Shown: positions 1-9,139, numbered from the stretch's first letter. The stretch: DNA of 56,024 nt from Embleya sp040605455 (GCF_040605455.1 NZ_JBEXCV010000048.1:1-56024), one strand, 5' to 3'. The notes: generated by a model not told the origin, from the sequence alone. Translations and numbers: made by a program.

Positions 1-62
1 GCGATCGTGATCTTCGACGAGCACGACGTCCCGGTCCGGCTGGCGATCAAGGACTTCGTTGA
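1..62 (+). other. Window edge, possible 3' end of an upstream gene
   Basis: The reading frame beginning at base 3 stops with TGA at 60-62, overlapping the TTG start of the next gene (59-61). This would be a normal TTGA coupling. The frame beginning at base 1 reads more like protein (IVIFDEHDVP, DFVDD) but has no stop before 1173. Which frame is coding cannot be settled from 60 bases. Confidence 0.25.
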
Positions 63-1138
63 CGACGTCAACATCAGCGACTCCCGGCCGTTCCGACGGT
101 CCCGACGGCCCGGGTGGTCCCGGCGGCCCGCCACGGCGTCCGCGCGGCCCGGTCAACTGGAAGAAACGCATCCTCATCGGGCTCGGCGTCTTCGTCGCGC
201 TCGTGGTGGTCTTCTGCACCGTGACCTACTTCTGGGCCGACTCGAAGATCCAACACGAGGACGTCCTGGACGACTACAAGGGCCGGCCCGCCGCGTCCGA
301 GGGCACCACGTGGCTGATCGTCGGCTCGGACAGCCGCGAGGGCCTGGACGCCACCGATCGCAAGAAGCTGCACACCGGCAAGGCCGCGGGCAAGCGCACC
401 GACTCGATGATGCTGCTGCACAAGGGCAAGGGCGGCACCGCGCTGATCAGCCTGCCGCGCGACTCGTACGTGACCATCCCGGCGTTCAACAAGAACGGCA
501 AGACGGTCAAGGCGCAGGAGAACAAGCTGAACGCGGCCTTCGAGAAAGGCGGCGCGCCGCTGCTCGCGCGCACCGTGGAGACGGCCACTGGCATTCGGCT
601 CGACCACTACGCGGAGATCGGGTTCGGCGGGTTCAACAACATCGTCAACGCGATGGACGGCGTGGACATCTGCCTCAAGGGGCCGATCAAGGACAAGAAG
701 TCCGGCGCGGACCTGGAGGCCGGCTGCCAGACGCTGGACGGCGCGCAGGCGCTCGCCTTCGTGCGCTCCCGCTACTACGACCCGGCGCGCTCGGACCTGG
801 CCCGGATGGAGAACCAGCAGCAGTTCCTCAGCGCGCTGGCGAAGAAGGCCAAGTCGGCCGGCATCCTGCTCAACCCGTTCACTGCGTTCCCGGTGGCCGA
901 CGCCTCGCTCGGCGCGGTGACCGTGGACGACGACACCGGCCTGTTCGACCTGTACGACCTGTTCAAGGACATGGGCAGCCTGTCCGGCGGCGACGGTGTC
1001 ACCACCACGGTGCCGATCGCGGACCCCGGACACGAAGTCAAGGGCGTCGGTTCCACCGTGCTGTGGGACGACAAGGCGGCGAAGGCGCTGTTCCAGGCGC
1101 TGCGCGACGGGCGGACCGTGGACGCGCCCAAGCGCTGA
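59..1138 (+). CDS. LytR-CpsA-Psr (LCP) family cell-wall glycopolymer ligase
   Basis: A 359-aa protein with a cytoplasmic Pro/Gly/Arg-rich N-terminus, one membrane segment at about residues 38-60 and an extracellular LCP domain. The LCP landmarks are all visible: IVGSDSR, RTDSMML, SLPRDSYV, KLNAAF, the GGF..VNAMDGVDI block and LDGAQALAFVRSR followed by the DLARMENQQQFLSAL helix. LCP enzymes transfer undecaprenyl-linked glycopolymers to peptidoglycan on the outer membrane face. The conserved Arg and Asp residues that bind the lipid pyrophosphate are present, so it looks active. The start is a TTG whose last bases overlap a possible upstream stop; no better internal start precedes the membrane segment. 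A hairpin follows the gene. The specific polymer is unknown. Confidence 0.9.
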   Translation: MTTSTSATPGRSDGPDGPGGPGGPPRRPRGPVNWKKRILIGLGVFVALVVVFCTVTYFWADSKIQHEDVLDDYKGRPAASEGTTWLIVGSDSREGLDATDRKKLHTGKAAGKRTDSMMLLHKGKGGTALISLPRDSYVTIPAFNKNGKTVKAQENKLNAAFEKGGAPLLARTVETATGIRLDHYAEIGFGGFNNIVNAMDGVDICLKGPIKDKKSGADLEAGCQTLDGAQALAFVRSRYYDPARSDLARMENQQQFLSALAKKAKSAGILLNPFTAFPVADASLGAVTVDDDTGLFDLYDLFKDMGSLSGGDGVTTTVPIADPGHEVKGVGSTVLWDDKAAKALFQALRDGRTVDAPKR

Positions 1139-1149
1139 ACCCGATCGGC

Positions 1150-1189
1150 GGGGACCGGCGGTCGCACTGGTGATTCGCCGCCTGTCCCC
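1150..1189 (+). terminator. Hairpin after the LCP gene
   Basis: The arms at 1150-1161 (GGGGACCGGCGG) and 1178-1189 pair over 12 bp with one mismatch. A short T-containing run (CGTCGTTTCG) follows. It probably separates the LCP gene from the HSP90-like gene. Confidence 0.5.
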
Positions 1190-1259
1190 GTCGTTTCGTA
1201 CCATCGGCACTCGGCCGGGATGTCGGCCGGCGATCCTGCCCCGAGGTGACGAAGTCCGC

Positions 1260-3095
1260 ATGAACGACGCCGCGATAACCGACGCAGACCACACCTTCCA
1301 GGTCGATCTGCGCGGTCTGGTCGACCTGTTGTCGCACCACCTCTACTCCAGCCCCCGGGTATACCTGCGCGAGCTGCTGCAGAACGGCGTCGACGCGGTC
1401 ACCGCGCGGCGGGCCGCGGACGCACAGGCCCCGGCGGCGATCACCATCACGGTGCAGGACGGCGGTCTTCGGGTCACCGACACCGGCATCGGGCTGACCG
1501 AGGCCGACGTGCACCGCTTCCTGGCCACCATCGGCCGCAGTTCCAAGCGGGACGCGCTGGAGAGCGCTCGACGCGACTACATCGGCCAGTTCGGCATCGG
1601 CCTGCTCGCGTGCTTCGTGGTCGCCGACGAGATCACCGTGGTCACCCGCTCGGCCCGGACGGCGGACGCGCCGCCGGTGGAGTGGAAAGCCGGCGCGGAC
1701 GGCCGCTACACGGTGCGCACCCTGACCTCCGAGGAGCGCGAAGAGCCGGGCACCACAGTGTTCCTGACGCCGCGTCGGGGCAGCGAGTCGTGGTTCGCCG
1801 CGGACCGGGTAATCGAACTCGCCCGCGACTTCGGCGCGCTGCTGCCGTACCCGGTCACCGTCGTGGCCGGCGGCGAGCACACGCCGATCACCGACACCCC
1901 GGCGGTCTGGGATCGCGCGTACCCGACGCCGGAGCGTCGCCGGGCCGCACTCGCCGCGTACTGCGAGAGCCGACTCGGCTACACCCCGCTGGACGTGATC
2001 GACCTGGACGTGCCCCTCGCGGGCGTGCGCGGCGCGGCGTTCGTGCTGCCGGAGGCGGTCAGCCCGGCGATGCGCGGCAGACATCGGGTGCATCTCAAGG
2101 GCATGTTGCTCACCGAGAACGCCGACGGGCTGTTGCCCGACTGGGCGTTCTTCGTGCGCTGCGTCGTGGACACCGACACGCTGCGACCGACCGCGTCGCG
2201 GGAGAGCCTGTACGACGACGAGGCGCTCGCCGGGGTGCGGGACGCGCTCGGCGGGCACATCCGGGACTGGCTGGCCCAGCTTGCCGCGCACGACCAGCCG
2301 CGGCTGGCCCGGTTCCTGAGTGTGCATCACCTGGGCGTGAAGGCACTCGCCCGGCACGACGACGAGTTGTTGCGACTGGTCCTGCCGTGGCTGCCGTTCG
2401 AGACCACCGATGGGCGGATCGCGCTCGACGAGTTCGCCCGGCGGCATCCGGTCGTGCATGTGACGCCGACCGTGGAGGAGTACCGCCAGGTCGCGCCGAT
2501 CGCGGCGGCGGCCGGGCTGGGCGTGGTCAACGGCGGCTACACCTACGACTTGGACCTGGTCCACCGGCTGGCCGAGATCCGCCCGGGCACCACCGTCACC
2601 GAACTCGACCCGGACACCGTCACCGCACACCTGGATTCGGTGGACCCGACCGCCGAACTGGCCGCGGCGAGCTTCCTCGCGCACGCGCGGGCCGCGCTGG
2701 ACCCGCTCTCGTGCGACGTGTCGCTGCGCACGTTCCAGCCGGTCACGGTGCCCGTGCTGCTGCTCGACGGGCGGGACGCGCGCGGCGAACGCGGTCGGGC
2801 CGAGGCCGAACAGGACGCGGCCGGACGCGGCGACGACCTGTGGTCGGGAATCCTGGGCTCGCTGCGCGGGCAGGGTCCGCGTGCGCAGCTCGTGCTCAAC
2901 CACCTCAACCCGCTGGTCCGCCGGATCGCCGGCCTCGACGATCCCGAACTGGCCAGGGCCGCGGTCGAAGGACTGTACGGCCAGGCCCTGTTGCTCAGCC
3001 ATCGCCCGCTCACGTCGGCCGAGACCGGCCTGCTCGGCCGATCCTTCCTCGGTCTGCTGGAGCGGGCCGTCCATCAGCCGAACCCCGCCGAATAG
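1260..3095 (+). CDS. HSP90 family protein (HtpG-like, actinobacterial subfamily)
   Basis: A 611-aa protein. The N-terminal GHKL ATPase region has ELLQNGVDAV (the helix with the catalytic Glu and Mg-binding Asn), DTGIGL and IGQFGIGLLACF, the hallmark ATP-lid motifs of HSP90. The middle domain carries the HLKGMLL and RESLYDD strands expected of the client-binding and dimer parts. It is slightly shorter than E. coli HtpG (624 aa) and diverged in its C-terminal third. ATG at 1260 was chosen because it is preceded by GAGGTGA and the N-terminus (TFQVDLRGLVDLL) matches the family; the open frame extends further upstream but overlaps the terminator. The next gene begins 8 bases after the stop, so this is an operon with the TPR protein. 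In HSP90 systems TPR proteins are classical co-chaperones; that functional link is an inference here. Confidence 0.88.
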   Translation: MNDAAITDADHTFQVDLRGLVDLLSHHLYSSPRVYLRELLQNGVDAVTARRAADAQAPAAITITVQDGGLRVTDTGIGLTEADVHRFLATIGRSSKRDALESARRDYIGQFGIGLLACFVVADEITVVTRSARTADAPPVEWKAGADGRYTVRTLTSEEREEPGTTVFLTPRRGSESWFAADRVIELARDFGALLPYPVTVVAGGEHTPITDTPAVWDRAYPTPERRRAALAAYCESRLGYTPLDVIDLDVPLAGVRGAAFVLPEAVSPAMRGRHRVHLKGMLLTENADGLLPDWAFFVRCVVDTDTLRPTASRESLYDDEALAGVRDALGGHIRDWLAQLAAHDQPRLARFLSVHHLGVKALARHDDELLRLVLPWLPFETTDGRIALDEFARRHPVVHVTPTVEEYRQVAPIAAAAGLGVVNGGYTYDLDLVHRLAEIRPGTTVTELDPDTVTAHLDSVDPTAELAAASFLAHARAALDPLSCDVSLRTFQPVTVPVLLLDGRDARGERGRAEAEQDAAGRGDDLWSGILGSLRGQGPRAQLVLNHLNPLVRRIAGLDDPELARAAVEGLYGQALLLSHRPLTSAETGLLGRSFLGLLERAVHQPNPAE

Positions 3096-3103
3096 GAACC
3101 TTG

Positions 3104-5980
3104 ATGGAAATCCGTGACGACGCCGGGTTCTTCGCTGCCCTGGACGCGAACGAGGAACTGCCGTACGGAAAGGCGCGCACCGCCCGCGCCGAGGAGCTGG
3201 TGGTGGTCGCCGAGCGGATGGGCAGCGACGAGAACCTCGCGTGGGCCCTGCTGCGGCTGATCACCGCGTACAACTACGGCGGGGAGTCGCCACGTACGCC
3301 GGTCCCGCTCTCCCGTCTGCTCAAGCTGTGGGACGAGCACCCCGAGGGCTTCGACGAGCAGCTGACCCATCACCTGTTCTGGGATCTCAAATGGATCACC
3401 AGTTCGCTGCTTGCGGTTCCCGAGGTGCCGCTGCCCGCGATCCGGGGCTACCTCGCCGACATGGAACGCCGCTATCGCACCGCCGGGCACAGCCTGCGAC
3501 CGGTCCACCAGAGCCGGTTCTACCTGGCCCGACACATCGGCGCCGACGCGGAGAGCGCCGAGGCGTTCGACGCGTGGCTTGCGGCCGATCGCGATCGGCT
3601 CGCCGACTGCGACGCGTGCGAACGGCGCGAGCAGGCCCGCTGGTTGATCGCGCGGGGCCGGGACGCGGACGCGCTGGAACTGCTCGCGCCCACCCTGGAC
3701 GGCGCGTTGACCTGTGCCGAGGAGCCGCAGGTCTCGCTGGCCGCGTCGATGTTGCCGCTCGTGCGCGAGGGCGACCCGGATCGGGCGCGGGCACACCACC
3801 TGCGCGGCTACCGGTCCGTGCGCGGCAAGGTGAGCACGTACGCGGCGGTCGCCGAGCACATCGAGTTCTGTGCGCTGACCGGCAACGAGGGACGCGGGAT
3901 CGAGATCCTCGCCGAGCACCGCGCGTGGCTGGAACGCCCGCAGAGCGACCCGTCCGACCACTCCGACTTCCTGGCCGGCGTCGCGGTGCTGCTGCGCCGG
4001 CTGGTCGCGGTCGTCGGACCCGAGTTGGTGGTCTTCGAGGACACCTCGGCCGGCGCGCTGCGCGACGCCGTCGAGCGCGAACTGTTCGAGATCGCCGCGC
4101 GCTTCGACGCGCGCAACGGGAACGACGCGGTGAGCTCCCGGGTGCGGCTTCGGCTGGCGGCGGTACCGGTGGCGAAGTCGCTGCCATTGGGTCTGCGTTC
4201 GGCACGGGTGGCCGCGTCCGGGCCGGTTGCGTCGCCGACGCCCGCGACGGTTTCGGCTGACCGCGACGCTTCGGAACTGCTGGCCTGTGCACGCGACTTG
4301 GACAAGCAGGGGCACCCCCGTTCGGATCAGGCGTGGCGGGACTACGCGGCGGCGGCGCGCGACCTGGGACAGGACGTGGGCGCCTTCGCGCTCGCCGCGA
4401 TCACCGAGGCGGAGGGCGTCGACCTGGTCGACGAGGGCGAGTTCGCGGCCGGCATCGCGGCGCTGACCCGGGCCGCGGCCGGCTATCTGGCCGCGGACGC
4501 GCCGGGGCGGGCGGTGGGCGCCGAGGTGCGGACCGCGATGGCCCGGTTCCGGGCCGAGCAGGCCGACCCGGTCGGGCTGTTCGACGCGACTCGGGCCAAG
4601 GCCGAGGAGTTGCTGCCGGACGACGCCGCGCCGCTGGCACTGGTGTTGCACCACCGCGCGATCGTGGCCCTGACGACCGGGGCCGACGACATGGACGAAA
4701 TCCTGACCGAACTGCACGATCTGGGCCGGGACCACGGGCTGAGGCACCGTCAGGCGGCGGCGCTGCACCTGCGCGCGGAGCAGGCGTTGCAGGAGGACCG
4801 TACGACGGACGCCGAGGCCGATCTGAGCGCCGCCATCACGCTGTGTCGGGAGGCGGAACGGCCCTGGCTCGCCTGCCGGCCGCTGTTCCTGCGCAGCCAG
4901 GTACGGATGCAGGCGGGCGACCCGGCGGCGGCCGAGGCGGACATGCGCGGTGCGCTGGAGGCGGCGGCGTTCTTCGCCGAGCCGCAGTTCCCGGTCGGCC
5001 ACGCGCTGACCATGCTGGCCAACGCCATCGGAGCGCAGGACCGGCCCGAGGACGCGCTGCCGTTCGCGCTGGAGGCCGCGCACGTCTTCGACGACGAGGG
5101 CGACGCGGAGATGGCGGCGGCCTGCCGCGGGGGTGCCGTGGGCATGCTGTTCGGCCTCGGCCGGGACGCGGAGGCCGCGGCGATCCTGGAGGAGTTGCTG
5201 CCGGAGATCGAGGCGCACCACGGCCCCGAGTACGCGATGCACGAACGTTGGGCGCTGGGCATGTGCCTGCGTCGGCTGGGCGACGCCCGGGACGCGGCCA
5301 AGCACCTGTCGATGGCCGCCGAGGCCGCGACGAAGGTCGCCGATCGGGCGGTCCAGGCGGAGATCGCGGTGGCGGCGGCACACGCGCTGGACGACGCGGG
5401 GATGGCCCCCCAGGCGCAAGCCGCGTTCGGCCGCGCGATCGAACTCCTGCGCGCCGAGGGCGACGTGCGCGAGACGGTCCGTGCCCTGCGCGCGAAGGCG
5501 TGGAACATCGCCGGGAACACGAACCGGGACGACCCGTCGGGGGTGGACCGGGCACTGGCGCTGTTCGGTGAGGCGCTGCGGGAGTTGGCGGGGGCTGATC
5601 CTGGGTCGGGAGCGGGGGCGGAGTCCGGCTCGGAGGCCGGATTCGGTTCGGGCGCCGACGACGATGTGGCGGCGATGATCGCGGTCGAGACGGCCGGTAC
5701 GCATCACCAGCTCGCCCACCTGCTGGCGCGCGCCGACCGGCTGCATCCCGCGCTGACCGCGGCCGACCGGGCGGCGGCGGCGTATGTGCCGCTGTTGCCG
5801 GAGGAGGGCGACGGGTATCTGGACGCGGTGCAACTGGCGTCCCGGATAGAGGCGTTCGGCTTGGAGCAACGGCAGGCGGCGGTGAACCGGTTGAGCGAGG
5901 CGCTCACGGTGTGCCGGACGGCCGGTTTCCAGTCCGTCGACGACCTCAGGGAACTGCGGAACGAACTGGCGAAAAACTGA
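3104..5980 (+). CDS. Large tetratricopeptide-repeat protein, partner of the HSP90-like protein
   Basis: A 958-aa cytoplasmic protein with no signal peptide or membrane segment. It is almost entirely alpha-helical and Ala/Arg/Glu-rich, and repeated ~34-residue helical hairpins of TPR type are clear from about residue 400 on (for example ALHLRAEQAL...DAEADLSAAI). A Gly/Ser/Ala/Glu linker at about residues 830-850 interrupts the last repeats. No catalytic motif is seen. ATG at 3104 lies 8 bases after the HSP90-like stop, with an AGGAACC ribosome site in the gap, so the two are co-transcribed. The upstream part of the same open frame (back to 1610) is only the shadow of the HSP90-like gene. Role inferred: scaffold or co-chaperone. 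Confidence 0.8.
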   Translation: MEIRDDAGFFAALDANEELPYGKARTARAEELVVVAERMGSDENLAWALLRLITAYNYGGESPRTPVPLSRLLKLWDEHPEGFDEQLTHHLFWDLKWITSSLLAVPEVPLPAIRGYLADMERRYRTAGHSLRPVHQSRFYLARHIGADAESAEAFDAWLAADRDRLADCDACERREQARWLIARGRDADALELLAPTLDGALTCAEEPQVSLAASMLPLVREGDPDRARAHHLRGYRSVRGKVSTYAAVAEHIEFCALTGNEGRGIEILAEHRAWLERPQSDPSDHSDFLAGVAVLLRRLVAVVGPELVVFEDTSAGALRDAVERELFEIAARFDARNGNDAVSSRVRLRLAAVPVAKSLPLGLRSARVAASGPVASPTPATVSADRDASELLACARDLDKQGHPRSDQAWRDYAAAARDLGQDVGAFALAAITEAEGVDLVDEGEFAAGIAALTRAAAGYLAADAPGRAVGAEVRTAMARFRAEQADPVGLFDATRAKAEELLPDDAAPLALVLHHRAIVALTTGADDMDEILTELHDLGRDHGLRHRQAAALHLRAEQALQEDRTTDAEADLSAAITLCREAERPWLACRPLFLRSQVRMQAGDPAAAEADMRGALEAAAFFAEPQFPVGHALTMLANAIGAQDRPEDALPFALEAAHVFDDEGDAEMAAACRGGAVGMLFGLGRDAEAAAILEELLPEIEAHHGPEYAMHERWALGMCLRRLGDARDAAKHLSMAAEAATKVADRAVQAEIAVAAAHALDDAGMAPQAQAAFGRAIELLRAEGDVRETVRALRAKAWNIAGNTNRDDPSGVDRALALFGEALRELAGADPGSGAGAESGSEAGFGSGADDDVAAMIAVETAGTHHQLAHLLARADRLHPALTAADRAAAAYVPLLPEEGDGYLDAVQLASRIEAFGLEQRQAAVNRLSEALTVCRTAGFQSVDDLRELRNELAKN

Positions 5981-6217
5981 GCGACGGCGCTCGCGGGGCG
6001 GGTCCCGTCCGGCCTCGCCAGGCGGGACCGGTCCCGCCAGGCGACCGCGCAGCGCGCGTCGGCGGGTGGCCGCGCCGAGCCGGAGCCCTCGCGACACGAC
6101 TTCGCCGACCGATCGCCGGACCGGCTCGACCGCCGCTCCCGTACGTCGGTCGGTAGCGGTCCCGTCGCCCGGAGTGCCGTGACGTGGCTCCGGGCTGCGG
6201 GAGCGCCGAGTGTGGTG
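5981..6217. other. Intergenic region with an 18-bp perfect palindrome
   Basis: The palindrome GGCGGGACCGGTCCCGCC occupies 6021-6038, and flanking copies of GGTCCCG/CGGGACC (6001-6007, 6023-6029) can form alternative hairpins. It most likely ends transcription from the TPR gene and perhaps from the convergent secreted-protein gene. No gene is seen here. Confidence 0.5.
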
Positions 6218-6682
6218 TCAGACCCGCCGGATCACCACGTCGTGCGCGTCGTGGGCAAGGATGTTCGGCAGCACGGGAATCAGGCTGTCGTCCCACCGGA
6301 GTTCGAGCAGGGTGGCGTCGCCACTCGCGGCGCCGGGGACGAAGTCGGCGTACGGCTGCTCGGTGGTGCGCCAGGTGTGCGTCCGGCCGTCGCACGTGGC
6401 CACCCTGCCACCGATGGTGGCGCGCCGGCCGGCCTGGCTGACGCTGCCGCCGACCAGCACGGGCCCCACGTGGTCGGCGGAGCACCGGTACGCACCCGAC
6501 AGGGTGATCGCACCGTCGGCCGTCACCCACACGGTCGAATCGAGCGAGACCTGGTCACCCCCGGCGCGCATGTCCCCACGCGGGAGCGTGTGCGCCTGCG
6601 CGGCAACGGGCGCGAGCGCGAGCACGAGACCGGCGAATCCGGCGGACAGGGCCATGGCCGTACGGCCGGTAGTGATCATCAT
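6218..6682 (-). CDS. Small secreted protein, DUF6299-like
   Basis: A protein of about 154 aa with a signal peptide (basic start, hydrophobic stretch SAGFAGLVLALAP, cleavage near AQA). The mature part has a single compact beta-rich domain with VSLDSTVWVTADGAITLSGAYRC and a second Cys in ATCDG, suggesting a disulfide. I recall this layout for DUF6299 secreted proteins of Streptomyces; function is unknown. The start is uncertain: two adjacent ATG codons at 6682/6679 give a normal signal peptide, while a GTG at 6724 would add 14 residues. Neither has a strong ribosome site. It converges with the TPR gene. Confidence 0.65.
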   Translation of the reverse strand: MMITTGRTAMALSAGFAGLVLALAPVAAQAHTLPRGDMRAGGDQVSLDSTVWVTADGAITLSGAYRCSADHVGPVLVGGSVSQAGRRATIGGRVATCDGRTHTWRTTEQPYADFVPGAASGDATLLELRWDDSLIPVLPNILAHDAHDVVIRRV

Positions 6683-6869
6683 GCCGTCGCCAACGATCCC
6701 GAACCCGAAAGGTTTCGCCCGCACATACGGACGAGGGAAGCGCCCGCGACGCTGCCGTCCACGGGCGCAGGATCGGCTTCACCGGCACGGGGACGGCCCG
6801 GTGTGCTTCGATGCGCCGGTGCCGGCGACTGCCGGCCACCGCACCCTGGGATGGCGAGCTGGGCGCTGC

Positions 6870-6989
6870 GCACCCCGCAGGCCCAACGATCCGGACGAGG
6901 ACGCCTTGGTCGAGCGGCTCAAGGCCGGGGACATGACCGGGATGAAGTACGCCGACGACCTGGACGACGCATACCGGAGTACGGGATGA
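6870..6989 (+). pseudogene. Possible remnant of an antitoxin-like gene (C-terminal part)
   Basis: The frame ending at 6989 reads DEDALVERLKAGDMTGMKYADDLDDAYRSTG and looks like the acidic, helical C-terminus of a small antitoxin. Its stop overlaps the ATG of the next frame (ATGA), a typical toxin-antitoxin arrangement. No plausible N-terminus is found upstream in this frame. Low confidence. Confidence 0.25.
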
Positions 6990-7249
6990 GCCATCGCATC
7001 GCTTACGCGCCGGATGCCGAGGTCGAACGCGCCCACCTGTCGCCCGAGCGCCGCAAGTGCGAAGACGGTTGTGTCGTGGAAGACATGGCCGCGTTTCGAC
7101 CGACGCTGTCCGGCAGTCGCGTGGCCGCCCACGCCGAGACGGGTGACGCGGATCCTGTCCATGACCGGCTCGAACCGGATGCGGCCCGGAAAATGTGTTG
7201 CCCGGGCCAGGAGCGGTTGTTACCGTCACCCGGCGCGAGAGACGCGTGA
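6986..7249 (+). pseudogene. Degraded RelE/ParE-like toxin gene
   Basis: The first ~20 residues (MSHRIAYAPDAEVERAHLSP) resemble the start of actinobacterial RelE/ParE-type toxins. The rest of this frame loses that character. A different frame near 7200-7260 reads GAVVTVTRRERRVI, like the terminal beta-strand of these toxins, so at least one frameshift probably separates start and end. It could be only a chance open frame. No function is expected. Confidence 0.3.
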
Positions 7250-7367
7250 TCAGCGGGACAGGGAGGTTGATGAATATGGCTGCCGTCGGCCCTCGTCAGC
7301 ATGCCCTCGTCCGGCCCGCGCGATAGCAGAGCGCGGCCCGGGTCGTTCCAACGACCAGGAGAAACAC

Positions 7368-7877
7368 GTGTCTTCCGCTTCCTCACCCGCCCATACCGAC
7401 CTGATCACCGAGCGTCTCGTCCTTCGGCCCTGGACCACGAACGAGGCCACCGCGGTCCTCGACGACATCAGGTCCGCGCACTGGGCGGACGACTTTCCCG
7501 CCGAGGGCGATCGCGTGATCGCGGGCCTCTTCGCCCAGCATCCCGACTGGCTCGGCGCGTATGGCCACCGTCTGATCATCGAGCGCGAGAGCGGCTTGCT
7601 GGTGGGCTCGATCGGCCTGTTCTGGCCGCCCAGCGAGGGCGTCCTGGAGATCGGCTACGGCATCGTGGCTTCCCGCCGCGGCCGGGGCTACGCCTCCGAA
7701 GCCACGCAGGCCCTGGCAGGGTTCGCCCTCGGCGCGCCGGATGTCCACACCGTGTCCGCCAACGTGGAACTGTCGAACCCGCCCTCGGTCCGAGTGCTGG
7801 AGAAGGCCGGCTTCCACCGTTGGACCACCGAGGACAACGTGGCTCGGTTCAGGATGACGACGACCTCGAACCACTGA
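7368..7877 (+). CDS. GNAT family N-acetyltransferase (RimJ/RimL-like)
   Basis: A 169-aa protein. It opens with LITERLVLRPWTTNEATAV, the standard start of RimJ/RimL-type GNATs. It carries the acetyl-CoA pyrophosphate-binding loop in SRRGRGYASEATQAL (R/Q-x-x-G-x-G/A) and ends with SVRVLEKAGFHRW. These enzymes acetylate amino groups of proteins or small molecules using acetyl-CoA; the substrate is unknown. GTG at 7368 is preceded by CCAGGAG at good spacing; upstream extension of the frame is not credible. The gene stands alone and ends in a perfect 14-bp hairpin terminator. Confidence 0.85.
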   Translation: MSSASSPAHTDLITERLVLRPWTTNEATAVLDDIRSAHWADDFPAEGDRVIAGLFAQHPDWLGAYGHRLIIERESGLLVGSIGLFWPPSEGVLEIGYGIVASRRGRGYASEATQALAGFALGAPDVHTVSANVELSNPPSVRVLEKAGFHRWTTEDNVARFRMTTTSNH

Positions 7878-7891
7878 CGGCGCTGATTCCC

Positions 7892-7922
7892 GGGGCCCTG
7901 AAGGCATTGCCTTCAGGGCCCC
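7892..7922. terminator. Perfect 14-bp hairpin between convergent genes
   Basis: The arms GGGGCCCTGAAGGC (7892-7905) and its exact complement (7909-7922) enclose a 3-nt ATT loop. It ends the acetyltransferase gene and, read on the other strand, the acyl-CoA dehydrogenase gene. Confidence 0.75.
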
Positions 7923-7978
7923 TCCGTAGTCGCGGAGCCGGCATCGAGCCGGCCACCACCGGCGTACGGGCGGGCCGG

Positions 7979-9139
7979 CTACTTCGGCAGGTTCCGCGCC
8001 ATCACGATGCGCTGGACCTGATTCGTGCCCTCGTAGATCTGGGTGATCTTCGCGTCCCGCATCATCCGCTCCAGCGGGTAGTCACGGGTGTAGCCATAAC
8101 CGCCCAACAACTGGACCGCGTCGACCGTGATCTCCATCGCCGCGTCGGAGGCGAAGCACTTGGCCGCGGCGCCGTGGAAGGTCAGGTCCGCGTCGCCGCG
8201 CTCGGACTTGGCCGCCGCCGCGTAGGTCAGTTGCCGGGCCGCCTCAAGCTTCATCGCCATGTCCGCGAGCATGAACTGGATGCCCTGGAAGTCGGCGATC
8301 GGCTTGCCGAACTGCTTGCGCTCCCGCACGTAGCCCTTCGCGTAGTCGAGCGCACCCTGCGCGATGCCCAGCGCCTGCGCCGCGATCGTCACGCGCGTGT
8401 GGTCGAGGGTCTTCATCGCGGTGGCGAAACCGGTACCCTCGGCGCCGATGATCCGGTCGGCCGGAATGCGTACGTTGTCGAGGTAGACCTCTCGCGTCGG
8501 CGAACCCTTTATGCCGAGCTTCTTCTCCGGCGCGCCGAACGAGACGCCCTCGTCCGACTTCTCCACCACGAAGGCCGAGATGCCCTTGCTGCGCTTGTCC
8601 GGGTCGGTCACGGCCATCACCGTGTAGAACTCGGACACGCCCGCGTTGGTGATCCAGCGCTTGACGCCGTTGAGTATCCACGAGTCGCCGTCGCGCACCG
8701 CGCGGGTCTTCATCGCGGCGGCGTCCGAGCCCGCCTCGGGCTCGGACAGGCAGTACGAGAACATCCCGTCACCGCGCGCGACCGCGCCCAGGTAGCGCCG
8801 CTTGAGGTCCTCGGAGCCGGACAGCATCAGCGGCATCGTGCCGAGCTTGTTGACCGCCGGGATCAGCGACGAGGACGCGCACACACGCGCGATCTCCTCG
8901 ATCACGATCACGGTGGCCAGCGCGTCGGCGCCGGCGCCGCCGTACTCCTCCGGGATGTGCACCGCATGGAGATCGTTGGCACTGAGCGCGTCCAGCGCCT
9001 CCTGCGGGAATCGGGACTGCTCGTCGACCTCGGCGGCGAACGGGGCGATCTTCGCCTCCGCGAGGGCGCGGACCGACTCGCGGAGCATGTCGTGCTCCTC
9101 GGAGACGCGAAAGAAGTCGAAGTCTTTTCGTCCGGCCAC
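7979..9139 (-). CDS. Acyl-CoA dehydrogenase
   Basis: A 386-aa soluble flavoenzyme of the acyl-CoA dehydrogenase family, which forms the trans-2,3 double bond in acyl-CoA and passes electrons to ETF. N-terminal helical, beta-barrel and C-terminal helical domains are present: the FAD signatures SYCLSEPEAGSDAAA and WITNAG, then ERKQFGKPIADFQ and the LLGGYGYTRDYPLERMMRDAKI block. The catalytic base is Glu370 in IYEGTNQVQR, the position used by short- and medium-chain enzymes. Length is typical. It is divergent from the UDP-glucose dehydrogenase-type gene, and an inverted repeat (9179-9192) about 40 bases upstream suggests repressor control. Chain-length specificity cannot be read from the sequence. 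Confidence 0.93.
   Translation of the reverse strand: MAGRKDFDFFRVSEEHDMLRESVRALAEAKIAPFAAEVDEQSRFPQEALDALSANDLHAVHIPEEYGGAGADALATVIVIEEIARVCASSSLIPAVNKLGTMPLMLSGSEDLKRRYLGAVARGDGMFSYCLSEPEAGSDAAAMKTRAVRDGDSWILNGVKRWITNAGVSEFYTVMAVTDPDKRSKGISAFVVEKSDEGVSFGAPEKKLGIKGSPTREVYLDNVRIPADRIIGAEGTGFATAMKTLDHTRVTIAAQALGIAQGALDYAKGYVRERKQFGKPIADFQGIQFMLADMAMKLEAARQLTYAAAAKSERGDADLTFHGAAAKCFASDAAMEITVDAVQLLGGYGYTRDYPLERMMRDAKITQIYEGTNQVQRIVMARNLPK

Noticed and set aside
7..1173. Open frame of 388 aa over the LCP gene
   Set aside because: It is Arg/Gly-rich shadow translation; the frame from 59 has a membrane helix and all LCP motifs.
1610..3103. Upstream part of the long frame that ends in the TPR gene
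   Set aside because: It is low-complexity Arg/Ala/Gly shadow of the HSP90-like gene; ATG 3104 is well supported.
3074..6097. 1007-aa open frame on the minus strand
   Set aside because: It has the Arg/Gly/Val-rich composition typical of antisense shadows in GC-rich DNA and no recognisable domain.
5981..6217. Palindrome 6021-6038 as an operator
   Set aside because: It lies between convergent genes, so a terminator-like role is more likely.
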